Shown here piece by piece: positions 26,907-34,885 of a stretch of 56,776 nucleotides of DNA (position 1 is its first letter; each line of letters opens with the position of its first letter). Position numbers and translations under genes: made by a program. Under the pieces are notes generated by a model. The model did not search any database. It was not told the DNA's origin and saw only the letters and a list, made by a program, of their open reading frames with translations. Origin of the DNA: Bacillota bacterium. Its GTDB lineage: Bacteria; Bacillota; Clostridia; Acetivibrionales; DSM-1351. The DNA is taken from NCBI GenBank assembly GCA_023433945.1, contig JAEYTP010000023.1:1-56776 (forward strand), written 5' to 3'.

Positions 26907-28412
26907 TTATTCTCCAACATGCTTGACACCAAGTATTTCAAGCTCTTTTTCATTAAGTCCGATTCCTCTGAGCATCAAACGGTTGCCCTTTAAGCTCTCT
27001 ATAGCATTGATACCCATTCCACCGAGCATTTCCTTGATTTCATGATCCCATGCGTGAATGAGATTTACCAGTCTCTTGTAACCAATATCAGGGTTTAGTC
27101 TTTTAACTAGATCTTTCCTCTGTGTAGCAATACCCCAGTTGCATTTTCCTGAGTGGCAGCTTCTGCATACATGACAGCCCAGTGCTATTAATGCGGAGGT
27201 TCCAATATAAACTGCATCAGCGCCTAAAGCAATTGCCTTTACAATATCTCCGCTGTTTCTGACACTACCTGCTACTACAAGGGAAACTTTATTTCTAATA
27301 CCTTCGTCTCTCAGTCTCTGGTCAACGGAAGCAAGTGCCATCTCTATTGGAATTCCCACATTATCTCTAATTCTAGTAGGAGCAGCACCTGTTCCTCCTC
27401 TATAACCATCAATAGCGATTATATCTGCTCCGGAACGTGCGATACCTGAAGCAATAGCAGCAACATTGTGTACCGCAGCTATCTTGACGATAACGGGCTT
27501 TGTATATGCAGTTGCTTCTTTTAGTGAGAATACCAGCTGTCTCAAATCTTCAATTGAGTATATATCGTGGTGAGGTGCAGGAGAAATAGCATCACTGCCC
27601 TTAGGAATCATTCTTGTCTTTGATACATCATCTCCAACCTTTTCACCCGGTAAGTGTCCACCTATACCTGGCTTTGCACCCTGTCCCATCTTTATTTCTA
27701 TAGCAGCTCCTGCACTTAGGTACCCTGGATGAACACCAAATCTGCCTGAAGCAACCTGAACAATTGTGTTAGCACCATATTCATAGAAATCTTCATGTAG
27801 ACCGCCTTCACCGGTATTATAATATGTACCTAGTTCCTGAGCTGCTCTTGCTAATGACTCATGAGCATTTCTGCTAATTGAACCGTAGGACATAGCTGAA
27901 AACATAATAGGGACATTGAGCTTTAGTTGTGGAGATAGCTTGGTTGTTAGCATCCCATCCTTATCAAACTCTAGTTTTTCGGGCTTAGCACCAAGCTGAA
28001 CTCTTGTCTCCATCGGTTCTCTCAATGGATCAATTGATGGATTGGTAACCTGACTTGCATTTATAAGTAGCTTATCCCAGTAAATTGGGTAGGGCTGAGG
28101 ATTTCCCATTGCTGAGAGCAATACACCACCTGAAGAAGCCTGCTTCTGTATTTCAGTAATTTGTTGGCCAGTCCAGTTTGCATTTTCCTTAAACTCATTA
28201 TTATACTTTTGAATTCGTAGTGCACGTGTTGGACAAAGTGATGTACATCTATGGCAGTTAACACAATTAATATCGTCACAAACCATCATATCTAATTCTT
28301 CGTCATAGCTGTGTACCTCATTTGCACACTGTCGAGCACAAACCTTGCACTTGATGCACTTGCTTGCATCTCTTACTACCTCATATTGAGGAGAAAATAA
28401 GTTTATACCCAT
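26907..28412 (-). CDS. gltB: Glutamate synthase, FMN-binding synthase subunit
   Basis: This 501-residue protein has an N-terminal two-cluster ferredoxin domain (CIKCKVCARQC, CVNCHRCTSLCP). A FMN-binding TIM barrel follows, with MSYGSISRNAHESLARAA, TGEGGLHEDF, KIGQGAKPG-like and IDGYRGGTGAAP segments. Near the end CHVCRSCHSGKCNWG supplies the Fe-S ligands. It converts 2-oxoglutarate and ammonia (from the amidotransferase subunit) to glutamate. The archaeal-type form is split into separate amidotransferase, synthase and GXGXG polypeptides, as here. It starts at the end of the amidotransferase gene (1-bp overlap), so the two are translationally coupled. Confidence 0.94.
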   Translation of the reverse strand: MGINLFSPQYEVVRDASKCIKCKVCARQCANEVHSYDEELDMMVCDDINCVNCHRCTSLCPTRALRIQKYNNEFKENANWTGQQITEIQKQASSGGVLLSAMGNPQPYPIYWDKLLINASQVTNPSIDPLREPMETRVQLGAKPEKLEFDKDGMLTTKLSPQLKLNVPIMFSAMSYGSISRNAHESLARAAQELGTYYNTGEGGLHEDFYEYGANTIVQVASGRFGVHPGYLSAGAAIEIKMGQGAKPGIGGHLPGEKVGDDVSKTRMIPKGSDAISPAPHHDIYSIEDLRQLVFSLKEATAYTKPVIVKIAAVHNVAAIASGIARSGADIIAIDGYRGGTGAAPTRIRDNVGIPIEMALASVDQRLRDEGIRNKVSLVVAGSVRNSGDIVKAIALGADAVYIGTSALIALGCHVCRSCHSGKCNWGIATQRKDLVKRLNPDIGYKRLVNLIHAWDHEIKEMLGGMGINAIESLKGNRLMLRGIGLNEKELEILGVKHVGE

Positions 28413-29506
28413 TATACTTCACCCCCTGATAATGTTGCGATTACGGGTTCTCCGCCCTTAGGACTCCAAACCCTGTCCACTTCCGGACATATTACTCTAA
28501 TAGCACTTTCTTCACTTGCTACCAATACCAAATCATCCTTTTCTGCTGCAACCATTGAACGAAGCTTTAATCTGTCATTCAAAGCCATCATTCCACCTTC
28601 ATATCCAAGTATTATTGAGAATGGTCCGGTAATCAGAAGACTGGAATAAACATTTCTTATCGCCGTAAACTTTTCTTTTAATCTATCAGGCATCTTATCT
28701 ATCTCACTCCAGAATGGTGCAGCTATGATTGAAGCACAATCCTCTAGCGGAATACCTTGTCTTCTGTTTAAGTAATCAAATATGTATGTTATTACTTCAG
28801 TATCTGTTAGCAGTGAACAATTATAACCAAACATCTCCATATAGCGTCTGTTTGCATCATATGAGGAAATTTCTCCATTATGCACTATTGTGTAGTCCAG
28901 TAGTGAAAATGGATGAGCTCCACCCCACCAGCCCGGCGTATTTGTTGGATATCTTCCATGAGCCGTCCAGCAGTAACCCGAATAATCTTCTAACTTATAG
29001 AATTCTCCAACATCCTCAGGGAAACCAACTGCCTTGAATACACCCATATTCTTGCCGCTTGAAAATACATAAGCACCTTCAAATTTAGTGTTTATCTTGA
29101 TTACACAGCGAGCAACATATTCTTTCTCGTCCAACTGGCTCTCGTCTAGCTTTCCATGTAGCGGAGAAACGAAGTATCTCCAGATCATAGGTGCATCAGT
29201 AATTCTTGGGTGCTTTCTAGTAGGAATTCTACTGAGGTTTATCACATCGAAATGCTTGTTGATAAATCTTTCGGTAGCCTCCCTTGCTTCATTTGAATTA
29301 AAGAATACATGAAATGCATAATAATCCTTATATTCAGGATAAATTCCATATCCAGCGAAGCCTCCACCCAAACCATTGGAACGGTCATGCATAACTTCTA
29401 TAGATTTTATGATGTCACACCCCGAAATGCGTTTGCCGCTCTTACTAAAGATTCCGGAAATAGCACAACCTGAGGGTATTCTAACCTGACCTTCCTTTAA
29501 TAACAT
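28412..29506 (-). CDS. Glutamate synthase, class II glutamine amidotransferase subunit
   Basis: This is about 364 residues of the N-terminal nucleophile amidotransferase fold found in GltB, here as a separate protein. The likely catalytic Cys sits in PSGCAISGIFSK, about 14 residues into the protein, so removal of a propeptide is expected. GRYPTNTPGWWGGAHPFSLLDYTIVHNGEISS carries the glutamine-binding segment. It releases ammonia from glutamine for the synthase subunit. Two ATG codons are possible; the second (29506) is better spaced from AAAGG. It is the first gene of the glt unit, with a promoter and attenuator upstream. Confidence 0.92.
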   Translation of the reverse strand: MLLKEGQVRIPSGCAISGIFSKSGKRISGCDIIKSIEVMHDRSNGLGGGFAGYGIYPEYKDYYAFHVFFNSNEAREATERFINKHFDVINLSRIPTRKHPRITDAPMIWRYFVSPLHGKLDESQLDEKEYVARCVIKINTKFEGAYVFSSGKNMGVFKAVGFPEDVGEFYKLEDYSGYCWTAHGRYPTNTPGWWGGAHPFSLLDYTIVHNGEISSYDANRRYMEMFGYNCSLLTDTEVITYIFDYLNRRQGIPLEDCASIIAAPFWSEIDKMPDRLKEKFTAIRNVYSSLLITGPFSIILGYEGGMMALNDRLKLRSMVAAEKDDLVLVASEESAIRVICPEVDRVWSPKGGEPVIATLSGGEV

Positions 29507-29564
29507 AAAATAACACATCCTTTACAAGTAAATTAAAATATAGTAATTACTGTCAATAGTAAAT

Positions 29565-29617
29565 AAAAAAAGCGTACTCAAACCACCCATTATCTTAGGT
29601 AGCTGAGAACGCCATTG
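29565..29617 (-). promoter_or_regulatory. Attenuator hairpin in the glt leader
   Basis: On the minus strand CAATGGCG opens a stem, GCGTTCTCA with TGAGTACGC (one mismatch), that ends in seven T residues about 50 nt before the glt start codon. An inner ACC/GGT pair could extend the fold. As at amt, the terminator lies before the gene, which is typical of attenuation. Confidence 0.72.
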
Positions 29618-29712
29618 TTCATAATATTTGATTGTCTATTTTAGTAGAAAAATGTAGCTCTTTCCAAAGTATTAATAATAAATATAAAAATACATGATTT
29701 AGCTTAAGTCAT

Positions 29713-29741
29713 ATTTTACTAGTATCATGTCAATCCGTCAA
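29713..29741 (-). promoter_or_regulatory. Promoter of the glt operon
   Basis: Read leftward: TTGACG, 17-bp spacer, TAAAAT. Transcription would start about 190 nt before the first glt start codon and include the attenuator. Confidence 0.6.
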
Positions 29742-29886
29742 TACTTTTTTTGCAATTTTTAAAATCAAATCCTGCATTTTTACTTTTTGCATTACTTATA
29801 CCCAAAACGTTTTAAACCCTTAAGTACCTTATAATACTCATAACAACTGAGCTTAAAACCAGTAACACTTTTTTTTGGAAAAAGTA

Positions 29887-29915
29887 TTGATTTTTTGCAA
29901 GAGCTATATTATAAT
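29887..29915 (+). promoter_or_regulatory. Promoter of gatCAB-aspS
   Basis: TTGATT (29887-29892), a 17-bp spacer and TATAAT (29910-29915). A leader of about 175 nt containing an attenuator precedes gatC. Confidence 0.65.
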
Positions 29916-29940
29916 TGTTGTAAATTACATAGTTTTACAG

Positions 29941-29998
29941 CAAAGGCGCTGTGTCAATGGATAGCTATCACTACCCTTGGTGCAGCTTTTTTATTTTT
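29941..29998 (+). promoter_or_regulatory. Attenuator hairpin in the gatC leader
   Basis: CAAAGGCG (29941-29948) opens a stem of GCTGTGTCAATGG with CCCTTGGTGCAGC (with G-U pairs and one mismatch), followed by TTTTTTATTTTT. It ends transcription about 100 nt before gatC unless antiterminated. The box matches those of the amt, glt and GSIII leaders. Confidence 0.75.
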
Positions 29999-30096
29999 AG
30001 TTTACTTTTTATTTTTTTTAAGTTCAATAGATATATTATATCTTTTTGTATGTAATTGGCAATAATTATTATAGGTTAAACTTGGAGGTAATATAT

Positions 30097-30384
30097 ATGG
30101 CTGAAACAAATAACTACATTAAGTATATAGCAGATCTGGCCAAACTTTCATTAAATAATGAAGAGTTAGAGTCTCTGGCAGAAGATATGCTGGATATCAT
30201 AGGCTTAATGGATACAATAAAGGATATTGATACTGATAATATCAACGCAACCGAGCACATCCTGAGTATGACGAATAATCTTAGAGAAGACAATCCCGGC
30301 ATTCCTTTTGAGGCAGAGAAGATTACTGCAAACTCAAAGTATGCTATGGAAAATTGCTACTCAATACCTAAGATGATTGAATAA
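30097..30384 (+). CDS. gatC: Asp/Glu-tRNA amidotransferase subunit C
   Basis: This 95-residue GatC has the typical IKYIADLAKLSLNNEELESLAEDM start and the DNINATEH linker that wraps around GatA. It stabilises the GatCAB complex, which amidates Asp-tRNA(Asn) or Glu-tRNA(Gln). The ATG at 30097 follows TTGGAGG; the longer frame from 30046 has no ribosome binding site. It is the first gene of gatC-gatA-gatB-aspS. Confidence 0.92.
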   Translation: MAETNNYIKYIADLAKLSLNNEELESLAEDMLDIIGLMDTIKDIDTDNINATEHILSMTNNLREDNPGIPFEAEKITANSKYAMENCYSIPKMIE

Positions 30385-30398
30385 GGAGGTCTCACTTA

Positions 30399-31859
30399 AT
30401 GGATATCAAAAAACTTAGTATAAAAAAAGCCAGGCATCTATTAGATAGTAAAGAGATTAGTGCTGTTGAGCTTACAAACATTTATTTGGATAGAATTAAA
30501 AAAATAGATAATAAGACTAATGCTTATATAACGGTTTGTGAGGATTTGGCTATTGAGCAGGCAAAAAAGGCACAGCATGCAATTGACAGCGGTAATGCAT
30601 CCTTATTGTGCGGTATTCCACTTAGCATAAAGGATAACATTTGTGTTGAGGGTGCACCAACCACTTGTGCTTCAAAGATGCTAGAGAATTTTGTTCCTCC
30701 CTACACTGCTACAGCAGCAAAGAAATTGCTTGAAAATAATGTTGTTATTTTAGGAAAGACAAACTTGGATGAATTTGCAATGGGAAGTTCCACTGAGAAC
30801 TCTGCTTTCAAAAAGACCTCCAATCCATTTGCTTTAGATAGAGTACCTGGTGGTTCTTCCGGAGGCTCAGCAGCTTCTGTTGCAGCATCTCTTACACTTG
30901 GTTCACTTGGTTCTGATACAGGGGGATCCATTAGACAGCCTGCTGCATTTTGTGGAGTAGTTGGAATCAAGCCTACATACGGTCTGGTATCCCGTTATGG
31001 CCTGGTAGCATTTGCTTCCTCACTCGATCAAATTGGTCCTATAGCAAAATCTGTTGAGGACTGTGCTATTATACTGGATAGTATTTGTGGAAAAGATGCC
31101 AGGGACGGCACTTCACTCGATTACAAAAGTGAGACTTCCTATAGCAGCAGCTTAAATACAGATATAAAAGGCCTAAAAATCGGTATACCAAGGGAATACT
31201 TGGCAGACGGCTTAAATGAAGAAGTTAGAGCTTCTATAGAGGCATCCATTAAAACTCTTGAAAAGCTGGGAGCATCAATAGAGATTTTTTCAATGCCAAG
31301 CCTCACTTATACCGTTCCTGCATACTATCTGATGTCTTCTGCCGAAGCAAGCTCAAACCTATCTCGTTATGATGGAGTAAAGTATGGCTTTAGAGCAGAC
31401 AAATGCAAATCCTATGCGGAGCTTATTGGTAAGACAAGAGCAGAAGGCTTTGGAAGAGAAGTCAAGAGAAGAATATTACTTGGTACTTACGCATTGGCTT
31501 CCGGTTATTATGATGCTTATTACAAAAAAGCATTAAAGCTTAGAACAATGATTAGCCAAGGCTTTGCAGATGCCTTTACAAAATATGATGTAGTTCTTCA
31601 TCCTACCACACCTGAAACTGCATACAAGATTGGTCAGAATACTGATAATCCTCTGACAATGTACCTTGCAGATATATATACCGCAGCCGCTAATATCGCC
31701 GGCCTTCCATCAATCTCTGTACCATGTGGCTATGATAAAAACGGTCTTCCTATAGGATTGTCCTTTACAGGCAAATTATTGGGAGAAAAACAAATTCTCT
31801 GTGCAGCTGCTGCTTTTGAAGCAGATTTTGCTAATAGCTTCAGAGTAGCTGAGCTTTAA
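30399..31859 (+). CDS. gatA: Asp/Glu-tRNA amidotransferase subunit A
   Basis: This 486-residue amidase-signature enzyme hydrolyses glutamine (or asparagine) and passes ammonia to GatB. The Ser-cisSer-Lys triad is visible: Lys in PLSIKDNI, Ser in DTGGSIRQP (nucleophile) and the Gly/Ser-rich VPGGSSGGSAASVAA segment. Full length and no frame breaks. An AAGGAGG ribosome binding site follows the gatC stop. Confidence 0.96.
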   Translation: MDIKKLSIKKARHLLDSKEISAVELTNIYLDRIKKIDNKTNAYITVCEDLAIEQAKKAQHAIDSGNASLLCGIPLSIKDNICVEGAPTTCASKMLENFVPPYTATAAKKLLENNVVILGKTNLDEFAMGSSTENSAFKKTSNPFALDRVPGGSSGGSAASVAASLTLGSLGSDTGGSIRQPAAFCGVVGIKPTYGLVSRYGLVAFASSLDQIGPIAKSVEDCAIILDSICGKDARDGTSLDYKSETSYSSSLNTDIKGLKIGIPREYLADGLNEEVRASIEASIKTLEKLGASIEIFSMPSLTYTVPAYYLMSSAEASSNLSRYDGVKYGFRADKCKSYAELIGKTRAEGFGREVKRRILLGTYALASGYYDAYYKKALKLRTMISQGFADAFTKYDVVLHPTTPETAYKIGQNTDNPLTMYLADIYTAAANIAGLPSISVPCGYDKNGLPIGLSFTGKLLGEKQILCAAAAFEADFANSFRVAEL

Positions 31860-31877
31860 GAGAAAGGAGACACTGTT

Positions 31878-33326
31878 ATGAAATATATTCCTACAATCGG
31901 ATTAGAAATACATTGTGAGCTGTCCACTCAATCAAAGGTGTTTTGTGATTGCCCAGTAAGTTTTGGTGGAGAACCAAATACTAGATGTTGCCCTGTTTGT
32001 ACGGGAATGCCGGGTACACTTCCTGTTCTTAATAAAAAGGCTGTTGAATATACTGTGAAAGCAGGTTTGGCATTGAATTGTGAGATAAGTGAGTTTTCGA
32101 AGCTGGATAGAAAGAATTATTTTTATCCTGACCTTCCAAAAGCTTATCAAATATCACAATTTGACCTTCCCTTCTGCAAAGATGGCGGTTTAACTATTAC
32201 TACTGCTAATGGAACTGAGAAGTTCATAAGAATAGAGAGAATTCATCTTGAAGAGGACGCTGGCAAACTAACACATGATAGCTACGACAAGTATAGCTTA
32301 GCTGACTATAATCGTTGTGGTGTTCCCCTTATTGAAATAGTAACAAAGCCTGACATCAGTTCTTCTGAAGAAGCAAGGGAATTTTTTGAAAAGGTTCGTC
32401 TAATGCTGGTATATGCAGGCGTTTCAGACTGTAGGATGGAAGAAGGTTCCTTGAGAGCCGATGTGAATGTATCCATCAGACCTTTTGGAACAGATGAGCT
32501 TGGAACAAGAACAGAGATGAAAAACTTGAACTCAACCCGCTCCATTGTTAGGGCAATTGAGAGTGAGATTATCAGGCAAAGCGAACTCCTTGATTCGGGT
32601 ATAAAGATAACTCAGGAGACTAGACGTTGGGATGATAACAAGGGTGAAAGCAAATCCTTGAGAAGCAAGGAAGACGCTCATGACTATAGGTATTTTCCTG
32701 AGCCAGACGTTGTTCCTGTAGTATTCACCAGGGATGAAATAGAGAAGATTAGAGCTTCTCTCCCAGAGCTCCCTGACAAAAGATTTGAGAGATATACTGC
32801 TGAGTATGGTCTCAGTACTGCAGATGCAAACTTGATTATAAGCAGTGTAACACTGTCTGACCTGTTTGATGATGCCATAAAGCAATGTGGAAATCCAAGA
32901 GCATGTGCTAGCTTTATAGTTGTTGAGGTTTTGCGTAGATTAAATGATAATTCATTGTTGCCTGAGCAGATACCTTTTAAAGGCTATTCTTTGGGAAAAC
33001 TGGTTGCAATGATTATTAATGAAGAGATTACATCAAACAATGCCAAGAAGGTTCTTGCAGAAATGTTTGAAACAAATAAGGAGCCTGAAGTAATCGCTGC
33101 TGAAAATGGATACAAGGTAATTAATGATACAGGCGCTGTTGTTGAAACTGTTAAACAAATACTTTCAGATAATTCAAAAGCAGTAGCAGAATTTCTTGAA
33201 GGCAAAGAGAAGGCATTTGGCTTCCTTATGGGACAGTGCTCTAGAGCATTAAAAGGCCGTGGTAACCCTAAAGTTATCCAAGAAATATTAAGAGAACAAT
33301 TAGACAAAATGAAAGGAGGTATTTGA
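31878..33326 (+). CDS. gatB: Asp/Glu-tRNA amidotransferase subunit B
   Basis: This 482-residue GatB has the kinase-like cradle (IGLEIHCELSTQSKVFCDC, with Zn-ligand cysteines CRCCPVC-like at TRCCPVCTG), the ERIHLEEDAGK catalytic segment, and a C-terminal helical YqeY-like tail (about 335-482). It activates the aminoacyl-tRNA side chain and transfers the ammonia. It is co-transcribed with gatA (18-bp gap) and aspS (4-bp gap). Confidence 0.96.
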   Translation: MKYIPTIGLEIHCELSTQSKVFCDCPVSFGGEPNTRCCPVCTGMPGTLPVLNKKAVEYTVKAGLALNCEISEFSKLDRKNYFYPDLPKAYQISQFDLPFCKDGGLTITTANGTEKFIRIERIHLEEDAGKLTHDSYDKYSLADYNRCGVPLIEIVTKPDISSSEEAREFFEKVRLMLVYAGVSDCRMEEGSLRADVNVSIRPFGTDELGTRTEMKNLNSTRSIVRAIESEIIRQSELLDSGIKITQETRRWDDNKGESKSLRSKEDAHDYRYFPEPDVVPVVFTRDEIEKIRASLPELPDKRFERYTAEYGLSTADANLIISSVTLSDLFDDAIKQCGNPRACASFIVVEVLRRLNDNSLLPEQIPFKGYSLGKLVAMIINEEITSNNAKKVLAEMFETNKEPEVIAAENGYKVINDTGAVVETVKQILSDNSKAVAEFLEGKEKAFGFLMGQCSRALKGRGNPKVIQEILREQLDKMKGGI

Positions 33327-33329
33327 TGT

Positions 33330-34646
33330 ATGAAATCTATAAAACACTCCACATCACAACTATTCAGCCCAGAATCAGTAATTAACTGTAGAGAGGATGT
33401 CACAATAAATGGCTCCGTTTATAGAATTCGTGACATGGGTACCTTCGCTTTTATAGTATTGCGCACCGGCAGACATCTTGTACAATGTGTTTATTCTGCT
33501 GACAAATGCGACTTCAAGCTTAGTGACTTACAGGAAAATGACAGTGTAAGGGTTACTGGCTTAGTGATATTAGAAGATAGAGCTGAAAACGGTTTTGAGT
33601 TACATTTAAAATCCATATGTGTTCTCTCTTCCCCTGCTGCTGTTATGCCATTCGCAATTAACAAAAAAGGACTCAACATTTCATTAGATGTAAATCTAGA
33701 GCATAGACCTGTAGCCCTCCGGAACCACAAACAGCGTGCAGTTTTTAAGCTACAGGAAGGTATAGTATCTGGTTTTAGAAACTATATGCTAAAAATGGGC
33801 TTTACAGAAATACATTCCCCAAAGATTGTTAAAGCAGGTGCCGAGGGCGGTGCAAATATATTTAAGCTTGATTATTTTGGGGAGAAGGCATACCTTGCTC
33901 AGAGCCCTCAATTCTACAAGCAGACAATGGTTGGAGTATACGACAGGGTTTTTGAGATAGCACCGGTATATAGAGCTGAAAAGCATAGTACATCCAGGCA
34001 TTTGAATGAATATATCGGTCTTGATTTTGAAATGGCGTACATAGACAGCATGTACGATGTTATGGCAATGGAGACTGCAATGCTAAAAGCAGTAATGGAT
34101 GAGCTTAAGGCTAATTACGCTCCGGAAATTAAGCTTTTGAATGTAGATCTTCCTGAAATTAATGAAATACCTTCCCTAACCTTTATCGAAGGTAAAGAGC
34201 TGCTTAAGAGTATGGGCAAGAAGATAAAGAACTATTACGATTTTGAACCTGATGAAGAGCTTGCAATAAGCGAGTATGTTAAGAAGGAATATGGAAGCGA
34301 ATTCGTTTTCATTACTCACTTCCCTTCCTCCAAGCGACCATTCTATGCAATGGATGACAGAGAAGATCCTGATTACGCTCTAAGCTTTGACTTATTCTTT
34401 AGAGGTCTTGAGATTACTACTGGCGGACAAAGAGTACATGATTATAACGAGCAGGTAGAAAAAATGAAGGCTAAAGGTCTTGATCCTGAAGAGTTCCAGT
34501 CATATTTGATGATACACAAGCACGGCATGCCACCTCACGGTGGATTGGGTATTGGCCTTGAAAGACTCTTGATGAGACTTCTCAACATGCAAAACGTAAG
34601 AGAAGCCGCCCTATTCCCAAGAGATATGTCGAGACTGGACCCATAA
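33330..34646 (+). CDS. aspS: Archaeal/eukaryal-type aspartyl-tRNA synthetase (probably non-discriminating)
   Basis: This 438-residue class IIb synthetase has an N-terminal OB-fold (residues about 20-110), then the aspartate-specific catalytic core: QSPQFYKQTMV, FEIAPVYRAEKHSTSRHLNEY, ITTGGQRVHDY, and motif 3 GLGIGLERLLMRLL ending in FPRDMSRLDP. It lacks the large bacterial GAD insertion, so it is not the standard bacterial AspRS. Being in one operon with gatCAB, it is inferred to charge tRNA(Asn) with Asp for amidation to Asn-tRNA. An AsnRS is less likely given the FPRD ending. The anticodon specificity cannot be proven from the sequence. Confidence 0.85.
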   Translation: MKSIKHSTSQLFSPESVINCREDVTINGSVYRIRDMGTFAFIVLRTGRHLVQCVYSADKCDFKLSDLQENDSVRVTGLVILEDRAENGFELHLKSICVLSSPAAVMPFAINKKGLNISLDVNLEHRPVALRNHKQRAVFKLQEGIVSGFRNYMLKMGFTEIHSPKIVKAGAEGGANIFKLDYFGEKAYLAQSPQFYKQTMVGVYDRVFEIAPVYRAEKHSTSRHLNEYIGLDFEMAYIDSMYDVMAMETAMLKAVMDELKANYAPEIKLLNVDLPEINEIPSLTFIEGKELLKSMGKKIKNYYDFEPDEELAISEYVKKEYGSEFVFITHFPSSKRPFYAMDDREDPDYALSFDLFFRGLEITTGGQRVHDYNEQVEKMKAKGLDPEEFQSYLMIHKHGMPPHGGLGIGLERLLMRLLNMQNVREAALFPRDMSRLDP

Positions 34647-34672
34647 ACAAATTTTCGATTGAAAAACTGGCA

Positions 34673-34729
34673 ATGCAGGCTTCGCAAAGGTCGGCTACGG
34701 CCGTACCGAACGAAGTGAGGGGCTTGCAT
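34673..34729. repeat. GC-rich inverted-repeat element after aspS
   Basis: ATGCAGGC (34673-34680) pairs with GCTTGCAT (34722-34729). Inside, CTTCG pairs with CGAAG, and the centre is CGGCTACGGCCGTACCG, an almost perfect palindrome. The 57 bp is much richer in GC than its surroundings and no T run follows. It may be an aspS transcript-end structure or a small mobile repeat; nothing further can be said. Confidence 0.55.
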
Positions 34730-34744
34730 ACAAACAAATATTGC

Positions 34745-34832
34745 GTTCAATAAAGGTAGTAGAATACCTTGAACTAGTGAAACAAAGGCGTTTCATTCCA
34801 TGTTTTATAACAGGAGTGAAATGTCTTTTTTT
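34745..34832 (+). promoter_or_regulatory. Two-hairpin attenuator leader of the type III glutamine synthetase gene
   Basis: Hairpin 1 (34745-34774) pairs AAGGTA with TACCTT around a 6-nt loop and is extended by GTTC/GAAC. Hairpin 2 starts at CAAAGGCG (34783-34790) with a 13-bp stem, GGCGTTTCATTCC and GGAGTGAAATGTC, running into seven T residues. A hairpin with a hexanucleotide loop followed by a terminator is the layout known for ANTAR targets. The loop does not match the published A1/G4 rule exactly. Confidence 0.7.
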
Positions 34833-34885
34833 AATATTAAAACAATAAACTTATTTTATCAAATTTATTTTAGGAGGGGTTTAAA

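Noticed and set aside
34745..34774. Exact ANTAR hexaloop in the glnN leader
   Set aside because: The loop (GTAGAA) has G at position 4 but not A at position 1, so an exact match to the published rule is not claimed.
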